A DNA stretch of 64,000 nucleotides from contig SSBO01000009.1 of the NCBI GenBank assembly GCA_005281725.1, positions 3,360,163 to 3,424,162 on the forward strand. Reading direction: 5' to 3'. Within the stretch, counting starts at the first letter, position 1; the number at the start of each line of letters is the position of its first letter. Origin of the DNA: Wuchereria bancrofti (lineage: Eukaryota; Nematoda; Chromadorea; Rhabditida; Onchocercidae). The notes below the pieces were generated by a model. The model worked only from the letters and a program-made list of their open reading frames with translations, was not told the origin of the DNA and ran no database searches. The translations under genes and the position numbers were made by a program. Of this stretch, positions 38,473-50,820 are shown in pieces.

Positions 38473-40953
38473 TTAATATGACTTTTCATGATTGATTTCA
38501 GAAGCAGCAGTTGATTTCGTCAGGAAAGGTACTTTTTCGCTAATCCTGAAAACACATATTCTTATAGTCCTAATTTTTACAATTCATAATCTTCTACAAA
38601 AGCTAATTTGAGTTTAACCAGAAAAGCATCTAATGAACTAAGTTTATATTTCAATGTCTAATATAGTCTTTTTCTTTATCCACGGCAAAGCACAAATAAA
38701 TCACATTTATAATACGGTCTCTTGATAAAAAGATGACATTGTATTAGTTACTTGCAGTGGCGAAATGCGACATATCATGCTTAAATTCTTTGTACACTAA
38801 CATTTTAAGGAAAGGCTCAGTATATCAATAATTACGCAGACGAAAAAAACGACAAAATTACACACATTTTGTTTGCATTATCAATATGTTGCTTCGCTAT
38901 GAAGATGTTACGATCAATGGGCTCGTGGTAAACCTCATACACTTTTGGGATTGTGAAGACTGCTAATATAGCTGAAAAGGATTTTAGTAATATAAAAATA
39001 AATGCTATAACTCTTTCAAGCTTCTTACAGGACCATTTCGGTAGTCAGAGTTTAACCCTATTACTAGTGAAGATAAGGAAAGAATAAGTGATAACAACCA
39101 TATGTGAGAATAGGAAAATAGGCCTATTCACTAGTTAGTCTTTTTGCAAAATCCTACGGAATGCATTATCAAATCCAACTTTTGAAATCCCTTTCATTTA
39201 TTCTAAACCATTAACAGAAAAAAATAAACAGTAACTCACCAAGGATTAATAGACTGAGACCAGAGAACCAGCAACTGACATATGTGAGCGCCCAAAGTAA
39301 AAGACCAAACTGAAATAAACTATATGCCAATGAAGTTTTAAGCTGAGTGGCCTATTCATTTATGCCAAATAAGAAAAAAAAAGAACAATGTCTGAACAGC
39401 AAGTGACGCACATCAGATCAAAGCGTTTTTTTTTTCATCAAATAATGATCAATATCACATATTTCACAGACCTGAAAACTCCAAACTTGAAGAGTCATTT
39501 ACCAAATTTTAGGTAAAAGAAAAACAAGAATTACCTTGATGCTATCCACAACACTTTCCACCAAAAATAATCGCCTCAGCTTGTTACCAATAAACTGCAC
39601 ATGCTCGATAAGTGCATCCATCTGCTGATGCACTTTTTCTTTAGGTAAATGAAACTCCCGGTCCTCCAAATATGCCCTGAACTAAACCGCTTAGACGACT
39701 TGACACAAACAAAAACGCATCAACCAATAATTCATCCCAATACTAAACGCTGGTATAACGATTCAATAACTCTTTTATGTGCGAATCCATTCTCCACCAT
39801 TCATTATGTCATCTTTTGATTTTTTGAACACATCGGCCAAAAATTCTAAAGCGTTAATCCAGAAATAACTTCTCCCACTTACCGATATGGATTTCCGCCA
39901 TCTGTTTTCCTAATTTGTGCTTCGATTAACTTGTAAATACGAAAACCAAGAGTACCGCCAAGGACCGACAGTCCAACATAACTAAGGACTGCAATCAAAG
40001 GAAATTTCGCGAGCACGAGGATCGCAAGAAGAGTAATACCAAGTATTGCACCAGATTTCTTTGGATCACGCCAGTAAATTATATCCAGAACTGTAAAGCA
40101 AATTGTGCACTATCATATGCATAATCAAAAACCATAGTGAGTGATCATTTGTTTTCCTTCCTAGATAATAATTACTGACAAGAATTATTTTACCAGCAGA
40201 ATAGGGGCATAAACTTTTCATTTCAGGATGTTTCATTTGGTTGCCTACTATATTCAAAAAAGAAAACTGAATGAGTATCATCACTACAGGAAACAAATGT
40301 TATAACTCTAACCATGGAATCACTTAATAATTATAAGGATTGATTTGTACTGATAGGAATTAATAATAGTGTATATACATATTCACGTTCTCAGGCATAT
40401 TCAGGAGCAAAAGTTAACTATGTGGGCCTTCCCTACCCCACTTTAATATGATTCCCTTTCTTTGTTACAGCGATTTTAAACTCGGCAGAATAGGGAAAGG
40501 TGAGAATTAGTTCCAAACGGTAGATATGAAGAAATACGAAATTTAATATTGCAGATCAAAATCATTTAAGAAGATTAAGATTTAATCTCTGTATTATGTT
40601 ACAAATTCCGATAAAAATGAATCATCCAATTCTCTCTAAGTGCTTTCACTCGACAATATGCCAAGCTAACAATGATCAGATCAAACTGGAATAGCACTTT
40701 CAAGAAGTATCAAAAGCTTTATTCTTCTTAAAACTATCTTGAAACAGCTATTCAAATAATTACCATCTTGCCTTTGGAATAAAGCTCGTTTGCTAAATTG
40801 GCCTGCATCATGAAGAGTGATTAAAACAGAAGCAATCAAAGCCGTTGTGAGGCCAAAGCGAAGAATGGTACGAGTTGTTAGTGAGATCAGGGTATAAACG
40901 GCATTGAACAGGATATCAAAAACAGCTGGACTACCAGCTCTTGAATCTGCCAT
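38473..40953 (-). CDS. ret-1: Reticulon, short isoform, 262 aa
   Basis: An alternative first exon at 40764-40953 starts MADSRAGSPAVFDILFNAVY and is followed by about 30 residues with a hydrophobic run (LISLTTRTILRFGLTTALIA). It ends in phase 1, exactly as the last long-form exon (44945-45039) does, so both splice to the common exon at 39883-40090. The form totals 789 nt over six exons. The two first exons imply two promoters about 7.5 kb apart; the one for this form must lie upstream of 40953, inside the long form's intron, where a less AT-rich patch at about 41950-42240 is a candidate. Short reticulon forms of other animals have the same design. Confidence 0.87.
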
Positions 40954-43900
40954 TGTCGCGTACGATAGCTGTCAACCTGACAAATTGCACTTGATTCCAA
41001 AAACATTACATTTTCAAGCACTACAACAAATTTCGCGTACACGCAAGAAGAAGGGCTTAAGCTAACCAAATTTTTCAGAAGGATAAGTTAACACTATCTT
41101 GAAAGCAAGAAAAAAATCGATATAGTGAGCAGTGAATAACTACAAGACTGAAATCATCCTGAAAGATCACGAGACCAAAAACATGATTCTCGATCGGCAC
41201 AATTCAGAAATGGATAATCTGTGCATAATTCAACGTGCCTTAAAAAAAGGTCCAAGCATAACAAAAACTGACCTTTTTTTCTTCAACCAAACTTATCTAA
41301 ATAATTTATGTCGCTATCATAAAGGAAAAGCTAATTGCGAATGGAGCAAAATAACTCTCGCCCACAGAATAAACTAAAATGATCCTACATATAACTACTG
41401 CTATATTCTAATTATTACTATTACTATTAATTATTACTACTGTTACTTATTGTTATTTGTTGTCATAACTATTATTATTTATTATGATTACCATTATTAT
41501 TATTATTGTTATTATTATCATTTTTGTATTACTATTATTATCATTATATCATTATTATTACCATTATTATTATTATTATTATCACTATTATTATCATTTA
41601 TTTATTATTGGTATTATTATTATTTATTCATCATCATTATTACTATTACTATCATTACTTATTATATATATATATATATATAAACGTGGGTATACACATA
41701 ACTATCATCACAGAGGACACATTCCTAGAAAACTTTCAATGCATTATAAAAGCATGAGAAAAAATGTTGAATTGAATGGTACAGAGTAGATCTTACGAAT
41801 AACCTCGCAGTTAAGATGAAAAATGAGCCATCTGCGTATTTCAGCTTGAGCTCTGAGCTCTAACTCATATGCTTAAGAGTCGTCAGTTTTGTTTAAAGAT
41901 AACCGCTACTCTGAGCATAGCAGAAAGATGAGAATTCCAACTGAGTGCACTACTATTGTACAAGGTGAGTGAGGATGCAGAATGGTGGACAAGTTGGGGG
42001 GACATTTGCTGCTGTTACTGCTGCTGCAAGATGGGAGCGTGTGAAACTAGGTGAAATGCTGATGCAATGCCCAAACTGGAAAACCGCGGGACAATCTAAT
42101 AACCTTATCGATCTTTCTCTTTTCTCTTCCACTTGCCGCACCCTCAACAGCAATAATAGAAGCAGCAGCAACAACAACACTGCATGCATATACACTCCTC
42201 TCCCTCTACCCATCCCTCCAGATATATAGGCATATTCCTCATGACTCATCATCCTTCCCTTCGGTGACAAAAGTAGTAAATAAGTGACGCAGTATTCATC
42301 CAGGGAAGAGAGATGAAGAGAGTGTGGTTAAAAGACTAGGCTTGAGTAACCCTTTGAGGAAGTTTCTGAAAAGCACAGACCGGCCTGTTGATGAGGAAGA
42401 TGTTTGTTCTTATGGAATTATACAAATTAACGTATCTATCCAGGCAAAATGATTGGGTTGACATAATATAGTAAATTAAGGGCAGTGAAGCAGAATGCTC
42501 AACAGAATTGGAAGAAAAAAACATCTCTATTTTTTTCACAGTCGTCAAACCGTTTTGTCTTGAACTGTGCCGTCTTGATTGTTGGAGGATGGAATAACCG
42601 AGGAAGTTGCATATCAGCTCTATTTAAAATTCATTACCTAAGACATAATCGTGATACATAGTTTTTAACGACGCAAAGTGTCTTTCTGATATCCGATCAC
42701 AGACTTCTTTCCCTCACTTCTTTATCCTTTGTGCCAGCGATATATTGAAATATAAAGACATCCATCAGCTAACAAATAGCAATTATTGATGAGTTTCTAG
42801 TCTGCTAATTTGCACTATTCGAGAAATAGTTCGACGTAAGTTAGGACAGTAGTTGCCAACACCACAGCTGTTTTGCGGTTTTCCTCGTCACAAGGCAAGT
42901 GCCGGATGCTTTGTACATAGAAATGATTTTCTCAAAGAACTTTAGTTCTAGTGCTTATAATAATTTCGAAACTGACTGCACTTCCAGAAAATATGTTGAA
43001 TGTAAAAAAGTGAAAAGACAACGAAGAGAAGGGACAGTAGTGAGCCAAGCGTTTCACCCTTTTAAATTAGTCCATAAAGAAGCGGGAAAATGCTTCTATG
43101 ACAGGGTTATTAATAAATCCAGACAATGAAATAAAGTTACTCAATGTTTTCCGCTTATTTCAAGAAATAAGCTTACTGTTTACTAAACCTCGATTAATTA
43201 TAGGTCATTATTTAGAGATTTAAAAGGATATAGGACATTTGAGTCACCGCCTTCAACTTTGTTTCATTAATTTGGGGAATTCTTAGAAACAAGGTTCCTT
43301 ATCTCTTCAAAATCCAACAATATCGAATGAAGTGTTTACTTTTTATGAAAGCACGGGTAGCAGATACACTAGCAAAGAGATCGATTTTAATTCTCCAGCA
43401 TTCTTCTCACATGCCCCTAGCTTTAGTGGCACTTCAGCAATAATATAATATACAGCACAACTTCCACATCATGCAGTTAACCCAACATCATTATCAGTAT
43501 CATGGACGCATCATGGACGCCAGATACGGTAAACTGCTATATTATTATCACATCTTCTAATCATCCAGATCTTCTATAATAAAGGCTAAAGAGAAGTACA
43601 ATTTTCCAAGCAGGTGGCATTAACAGTAACTCCGCATTATGTAATGCGAAAGATAATGAAAGTTTTGAGTAATGCTGGATCTCAAACTGTTAACAAATAC
43701 TATATGCATAATGGAAAATATTGAAAAAATACAATGAGAAATGCTGGATGCAAACGAGAAAAATAGGGTAACTAATAGGGTAGTTCCAAACAACACCGAA
43801 CTTGACACTGATTAAATCCTGCTTAACTGAGCCTTATTTTACTCAAATATACTTTAAATAACGAATTTGAAACATCTCGTTTTTATACTCCACTTACACA

Positions 43901-46900
43901 AGTACAAGCAGTTAATAACTAATAAATTCAACTATGTCCAGTAGATGATAAAGTTCCGGGGATGATAACAGTAACAACTTACATCTTGCATCCATATCCT
44001 TGAAATTAAATCTGACGCTTTGTGCACTGTTTTTCAATATGGAACTTGGATGTTCACCACCGATAACTGGAAAATTTGACCACATTATTCCTCTCTCAAA
44101 AATATTTATACCTTGTATTTGCAAGTTATGTTTCTTTAAGTTACAGTTCCTTATAAAAAAAAAGTAAACGCTATGATGTCCGATACTGTCAGGCATTCGT
44201 AGTGGATAAACAATAAGCCAGAAACATTTTCCTCAACCTTCTGGTGGTTTAGCTGACAGTCGTAATTTCACACCCAATCTGTTTGACATAAACTCTCTAA
44301 TATGGTTATTTAAACGTAATTTTTGCTAACTGAAATCTATCAGACAGTGAAAATCGGACTGATTTTCCATAGATCTATTTCTTAACATTGTTAGATGCTG
44401 AGGAATCAAACTTCGCATCATTAATCATAGCATACTTCTCTAGTAATTGTTGCTTTGCAAAATGTCCTATTCATCAAGTATTCATCAAATAGTTATGAAG
44501 TAATGACAATAAAAATTCCTAGCATCTTATTGGAATGGTAAACCACAGTGCATTAAAGTGTTAAATAAAGGTTCTTTTATTCATCAAATCGTATTTGACA
44601 CCATTGATAGATCTGAACCTATTCTCTACCCATTCAGTTCAAGCCAAGAATAATTGAAAATACATTCATTTCCTCATCAATGCGGAGATAAAATACGACC
44701 AGAGTCAGTAAATTAGGATGAGATTCGAGCCTTCTTTTCTGCATCTCTGTCCTCATCATATTTGAAGGGAATGTTCGTGTAGTGAATCTGCAGTTAAAAA
44801 GTACAGGAAGGCACAAACTTTTCAAATTTTAGTGTAGAGTGACCTTCAATCAGACAGTGTGATGAGAACGGAGACACATGACAGCTGCGAACTAATCTAA
44901 AAAATACAAATAAACAGAGGAATAGAAAAACTTACATAATCTACCTGCTGTTTGTCCCAAATCGATTGTGGTCGGTTTCACATCCTCATCATCGAGCTCT
45001 TTTGGTGGTGTCGGCGGGCGGGGAGACACTTCGAAACCGCTGCAAGCGAATGAATTATGTGAAGATTTAAATACCACAGAAATTACCTTTTTATCTTTTA
45101 TTATCGTCGTTACTTTCTTTACTCTTTTCAGCAAGTACATTATATCTTACCTTTGTTTTGACGAATTAAAGTCACGGTCGAGCTGTATTGTATCCTCAGG
45201 ACTCTGCAATCAATATATGTATGGTATATAAGAAGTACCGTACTATATTTTCAGCAGTTCTAAGAGTCTTCGAATTCGAGAACGAAGCTAGATTTGCAAC
45301 GAAATATATTTAGTTATGGAAGAATGATGCGCAACAGATTACGCTTAGAGAACAATCTTAATGTTACAGCGTACTAAGAGTTTTCATCAGTCGGTCCCTC
45401 TGCTTTATTACAGTGTCGAAAAAGTAGAGCCAACCTGATGTGGTATAGTCAACGGTCCTTTTCTGTCAAACATACTTTCTTCTGCGCTGCTATCATCTAA
45501 AACATGAAAAACTTTAGCATAAGGGCATTTAGTTTATTCAAAGCTCAAAAAAAAAGGAGGAACATATTCTACCCTGAAATGACCGTATACATGATTAAGA
45601 CTCATCATGCTGTGAGGCATTTGCAACGAACATTTTCACAATCATAGAATCTATTTAGTCATGTATATCAACAGTTTAATCACGTATTACATTTCATACA
45701 TAAATTTAACTACTGTTGATTGTGTAGGTGCAAAATATGTTACAGTGATCCTGCTAATAACGGTTTATGAAAATGTGCTGCAGTAACCTTATTAAGCAAA
45801 CAAAAATTAACAATTTTTTTAAGGTCATTTGCTTACTGCTAATTATTAAAAAAAAATGAATGAATAACAGCTGCACTTAGACCAACTTAATGATTTCTAG
45901 CGTTGAGATGAGTATAACGAAATCAGCTCAAAAAATTTCTTCACAAAAAATCAGCATTAGAACATTCAACCTTTCTCTATTCTAATCGCACAGCAACCAT
46001 TCATTTAAATTGTTTTTCAGAAATTCAAAAGTTTATCCAGCGCTTATTGTATTCATGAGATGATACTGGTAAATTGGCACTTACAGCAAAATGGAAAAGT
46101 GGTACTTGTATGAGTGTTGTAGAATGAAACAACGATAACATAAATGAGGGAAACAAAGCACTGACTTACTTATTCATTCTGCTTTAAGGATCAATCACTG
46201 TGCTTGAAAATCCTTGATGTACATATGGAGAAACATACATACATAATGCAATAATCTTTTTCTTCTTTTCTTTCTCATCGCAATTCATCTTCCCTTCCTT
46301 CCTCTTTAAAACTATTTTACTCTTTTACATATCCACTTAAATTCTACGTCTCCAACAGTGCAGTTCATCATTTACATGGGAATGTCTAGTAAGCCTTCCT
46401 TTACAAAAACAATATGTAACAATAATAAACTTGAAATGAAATGCCAAAGAGTGTTCATGGAAATGAAAAATGTTCGGTAAGAAAATAAGCCTAAATTTGA
46501 GCATTACTCACCCGCAGAGTGAACTGCTTTTACATCAGCTTCAGCTTCACGATCAAAATGGCGTAAACCAATACCTGCCGCCTCATCAGCATACTGTCTC
46601 CAATCCAAACCCCACTGTTGTGATGACGGATAACCTACATGCTGATTCTCATCATGCGTTGGTTGGGGGAATACCGTACGACTGCCTGTATCATGCTGTG
46701 AAGCGTTGTTACTCCCATCGGTCAGTCGAATCAAATCTTCATTTCCGATCTTTGCTGCCCCAATTGATTCGGTTCTAGCATGCGAATCACCCGCATATGA
46801 TGCGCTGCTCTTGATTTTGTCATCCAGATCTGCCAAAATATCTTCAACAGAAGGAACTGCTTGAGCTGCTACACCTGGAAGCAGTAATTTGAGATTTGTC

Positions 46901-48420
46901 AGAGACGTCTCATCAAAATTCGAAGAAAATAAGGCTATTGGTGTATAATGACAAAAATCTTAAATTTTCATTAATCGTCCAATATGAAAAATATATTTAA
47001 TTCAAAATGACTATACTTCAATCTAACTCATAATCACTGACCTTTAAGCGCGTCACCAGTTACATCGGCTTTCTGTAATGTATTTGTTAAGGTATTAGTA
47101 GCATGATGAGTGCTATCCAAAATCTCACGAGTGACATCATCAAATTTTCCATTGAACGTATGCACCGCTCCTTCATCCAACGAATATCTTACATCTTCAT
47201 TCACACTGTCAGCTTCCTGTGCTGCACTCGCAATATCGTGAACTTTTCGAGAGAACATATTTGATACAGTATCTCCAGCTGTCTCCATTGTTTCTTGTCC
47301 CATATCTCCTGCCCGTCCCACCATTTCTTTCACTTTATCACCAAGGACATGTACCGTGTCGTCAAGAGCTTCCCTTGATACTTTGGTATTCACAGCTTTA
47401 TTTGTCACATCCATTACTTCCCTCTCGCCTACAGTAAGTTGAAGTGAAAAAAAATCCACTCCATTTTTCTTTTTGTTGTGCTCAATAAAACTGAATAAAA
47501 AGGAAACTTGAAATTTCATCATCAAAGCGACATGAATTTTTATTACTATGCATTCTCTTCTCTCATAAAATTTCGTTATATATGTATTTGGAATACGAAA
47601 TATGGATTGCTGCAGTGACCAATCTCACCTTTCAATATGAAATAAAGATATAAAGCAAAATAAAAAAGACATGATGCTTGTTTAACTTGAAATAAACCTC
47701 CCAATTTTACGTGTGAGTGACTTTATCAACTATCAGGAGAACGGCTGGACTTTTGGAATCCAATGTCGAGCAACTAATTTCGAAAGAAATTCCTCATTAA
47801 TGGTTACTAATGAAAGGAAAAAAATTAGCTAAGCCAACTCGAATGGGAACAGAGAACGAAACATAAAAAATCAAGGTCGGCATTGAAATGATACAATGAC
47901 AATCCCTGACGAGTCCAATTTTAGTTTCTTCCTTTGTCAAATATTGATTTCTCATGTTTGCTTTTGCTCTAATATATCTAATTTCGCAAATTTCCAGAAA
48001 AAAAAAAATCAGCCTTAAAACAACCACTTTTCTCACTTCCTACCTTCACCGGAATTTATTTACTTACTGTGGAGCAATTTATGATAGAGTAAAAAAAGAA
48101 AGAAATTTTATACGCCTGCTTTTATTTCGCAATGGAATTTACAAAAGTCTCAATCCAATAATATTAATTCAAAGCTCTAAAATTACTCTTTAGATGTAAA
48201 CAAAAAGTACACGACTTCTCTCTTTCTTATATGCATTAAGCACTTACCATATGCTATAACAGTCTTGCAACTCTAATCGTACCTTGGAAAATCCCATGAA
48301 TCAACGAATGCAATACTCACCTGTTTTTGCTATGTCGCTCACTTTTTCACTCTCTGCAAACTCTTCAGATCTCAACAAAACATCACCATATGGCTCGTCT
48401 GACCCCAATCCGCGATCCAT
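38473..48420 (-). CDS. ret-1: Reticulon, long isoform, 552 aa
   Basis: Reticulons curve and stabilise tubular endoplasmic reticulum. Eleven exons: 48321-48420, 47042-47428, 46512-46874, 45435-45496, 45151-45203, 44945-45039, then the shared 39883-40090, 39535-39676, 39240-39309, 38866-38971, 38473-38545 (1659 nt, GT-AG, phase kept). The specific N-terminal half (about 353 residues) is acidic and polar and probably disordered: MDRGLGSDEPYGDV, a helical Asp/Val/Lys segment, VPSVEDILADLDDKIK, and a Pro-rich VSPRPPTPPKELDDED. The reticulon-homology domain begins VLDIIYWRDPKKSGAI, with hydrophobic hairpins FPLIAVLSYVGLSVLGGTLG and FGLLLWALTYVSCW, a linker ending RRLFLVESVVDSIK, and ends AKQHIDNANKMISEKVPF. 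A CTTGCAG acceptor just upstream of the start suits a 5' UTR splice or spliced leader. Confidence 0.9.
40954..44944. other. Large reticulon intron holding the internal promoter region
   Basis: About 4.9 kb of the long form's intron (40091-44944) surrounds the short-form first exon. Seen in it: the ATT/TTA microsatellite at 41400-41690, CTG/CAG-type triplet stretches near 42010-42030 and 42160-42180, and otherwise AT-rich sequence. No additional family exon was found. Confidence 0.5.
41400..41690. repeat. TTA/ATT-rich microsatellite ending in (TA)n
   Basis: About 290 bp dominated by imperfect ATT and TTA triplets, ending in a TATATATA run at about 41662-41682. All frames stay open only because of the repeat, so predicted ORFs here are spurious. 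Confidence 0.9.
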
Positions 48421-50576
48421 TATGCTTCCCTGGAACAATCGTTTGGACAGCTGCAAGATCTCATGTGCAAATGGTATATCAAATCGATAATTTTTGGTTC
48501 ACCGAAACATGCCGCATTGTAAAATACTCTCAGTAAAGTATTTTAGAAGGTAATCGCATTGTAAAATACTCTCAGTAAAGTATTTTAGAAGGTAATAATG
48601 GCGTATAAGAAAGACATCTTCTGTTCACTTCACCTCTTGTTGATATTTGCTGTTCCTCTTGATAGACTATTATGTAATTCGTTAGACCACGAGCTCAAAT
48701 GAAATTGACTTAATAGCATCTTCTAGATTGTGAGTTTCATGCATAAAAACCTTCCAGAAAGCGAAACAGTTAACTGACTAACTGGCTCGTACATATATTC
48801 CACATTGCCCAGCTGACAAAAAATACTGCTTATGTTGCGCACAATCAATGACTAACAGCTTATGCTTCCAGTCTCTGCTTCTATTCTCCTTCATAATCGA
48901 ACTGTGCTGTGAAGCAACAATAAGACATAAGAGAACAATATCAATAATACATCCGAAGATAATACCTAGTCAATATACACATATACACAGAAATGAAAAA
49001 GAAAAAAAAAAGGATGATTATATGTGGAAATGAGAAAACTGATGAGAAAGAAAATACACAATAAGTCAATTATTAAAGAATTTGGAAAAAGGACCAGCTA
49101 AAAGGAGTGCTATTAACATGTCATAATAGATACACACAATATATATCAATGAACCTTGCCATATCAGTTAATATCCACTAAGGAATAATTTTGCCAAAAA
49201 TATTTGTTAAAGAAGAGAAATTAGTGAAGTGATGAGAGAGGGACAGAAGAGGAAATTGCGAGTAATTCCAGGGACAACATTATAGGATGTTACTGGTTTT
49301 CCCAGCAGAAGGGACCCGTCGCTATTCTCCTGCAATTTCTTCTCCATCCTTTCCGTTTCAACCTAACAAACAACAATATATATATATATATATATGCCCA
49401 GCAAAACACTTGTGGTAGGATTATAGAAAAAAAGTGCTAAGAGGAATGCCTGCAACAATTTCGCTGTACTGAACATTATTTCATTACTTCAGGAAAAAAC
49501 AAAATGCCACAAGGATTATAGACTAGACTCCCCCACTGTTGCATTAAACGATATATTTTTTCATCAGCATTGGTAATTATATAGTACATCACATAAAGAT
49601 ACCTTTCCGGATCTAACGTAATTACAACATGTTTCCTTAGATAAGAAAAGATGAAAAGGAAGATTGACTGATTTGTTTTTGAGTTCAATGAAACATGAGC
49701 TATCCTGATAAATTTATAAACCCAGCCAATGAGTTGATAGTGGGTAAGTAGTATGCTTCAAAATTATTGGATGATTCATCCTAAAGTTTTGAAGTCTTAA
49801 ATCTAGAATTAATGTCACTTGCAAGGCGATGTAAACAGCTTTGTATAAGTTATATATAAATTCTGAAGACACTGAATCATGTAGTTTAATAGCTTAAAAT
49901 ATACCATATGCGTAATATAAGTCAAACATATTACTGTACCAATTAAGGGAGCTTAAGGGGTCAAATGTGAAAAAAAAAGTTACCAGATTAAAACGGACAG
50001 CAGAAAGACGTTGAAATCTAAAGGGATGAGGGCTCCCGACACCATTTGACATAACCATTATTTAATGGTAAGTATCACAAACTTCTTGAAGGTCTTTAAT
50101 TACTTTCTTCGATTTCTGATGCATGTCAAACGTAATGTAGAGAGTTAAAGTGAAACAACATTTGGAAGCGTCCATTTTTTTCTTGTTAGAGGACGACATA
50201 AACTCACAGAAATGGTAAAAAAAATTGGAGGAAATTAAACAGTCCGTTCCGGTAATTGTATAAGAACGATGGAGAAACATAGAATGGACCTAGCGTAATG
50301 GAATAACTAATGTAATTCTTTTATTCACTAAGAGACAAATGAAAATAAGACTAGCGTTTAGTAATTTCAAGCATTCACAATAGCATCAGACCAATTTAGA
50401 CACCTCAAAAGACGTCATTCTTTAAACACAAACCTTTCTGGATACATCCACTGTAAATCTAAATTCATGTATAATTATCTAACATTTAACAGAACAGCTT
50501 TTTTTTCCTTATAATGTCCTCATAATTCTACAATTTGGAATCTTTTCACAAGTATTCGTCAGACTCTTCACACTCC
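48421..50576. other. Intergenic region upstream of the reticulon long form
   Basis: It holds the 42-bp tandem duplication at 48513-48596, a (TA)n run at about 49376-49395, and on the minus strand an AATAAA at about 50320 that may end the gene at 50577-52175. No coding exon was recognised. Confidence 0.5.
48513..48596. repeat. Perfect tandem duplication, 2 x 42 bp, each with a hairpin
   Basis: Copies 48513-48554 and 48555-48596 are identical. Each contains TAAAATACT and AGTATTTTA, a 9-bp inverted repeat around CTCAGTAA. It lies about 95 nt upstream of the reticulon long-form start codon. Confidence 0.95.
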
Positions 50577-50820
50577 TTATAAGTTTGGATACGAGGTGCA
50601 GATATCAATATAAGAGGACGAAATGCCAAAACTATCATCAGCATTCAGAATTTCATCCTCACTTTCTTCAGCGAGAGTGAAATCTGAAGGGATGTAAAAT
50701 TTTGACAAATAAAAAGAAACTAAATTGAAAAAAGTAGAATTCAAAATACAAGTACGCTACGCATGCTGAAAGAATGGATAAGTTGTTTCATTTCAAGAAA
50801 TCCACAATTGTAAGCAGTAA

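Noticed and set aside
41450..41789. Overlapping plus-strand ORFs made of Ile, Tyr and Leu
   Set aside because: They are translations of the ATT/TTA microsatellite.
41953..42270. Minus-strand ORF with a long Leu run
   Set aside because: The Leu run comes from a CAG/CAA triplet stretch read on the other strand; there is no family similarity, and it lies in a reticulon intron where promoter sequence is expected.
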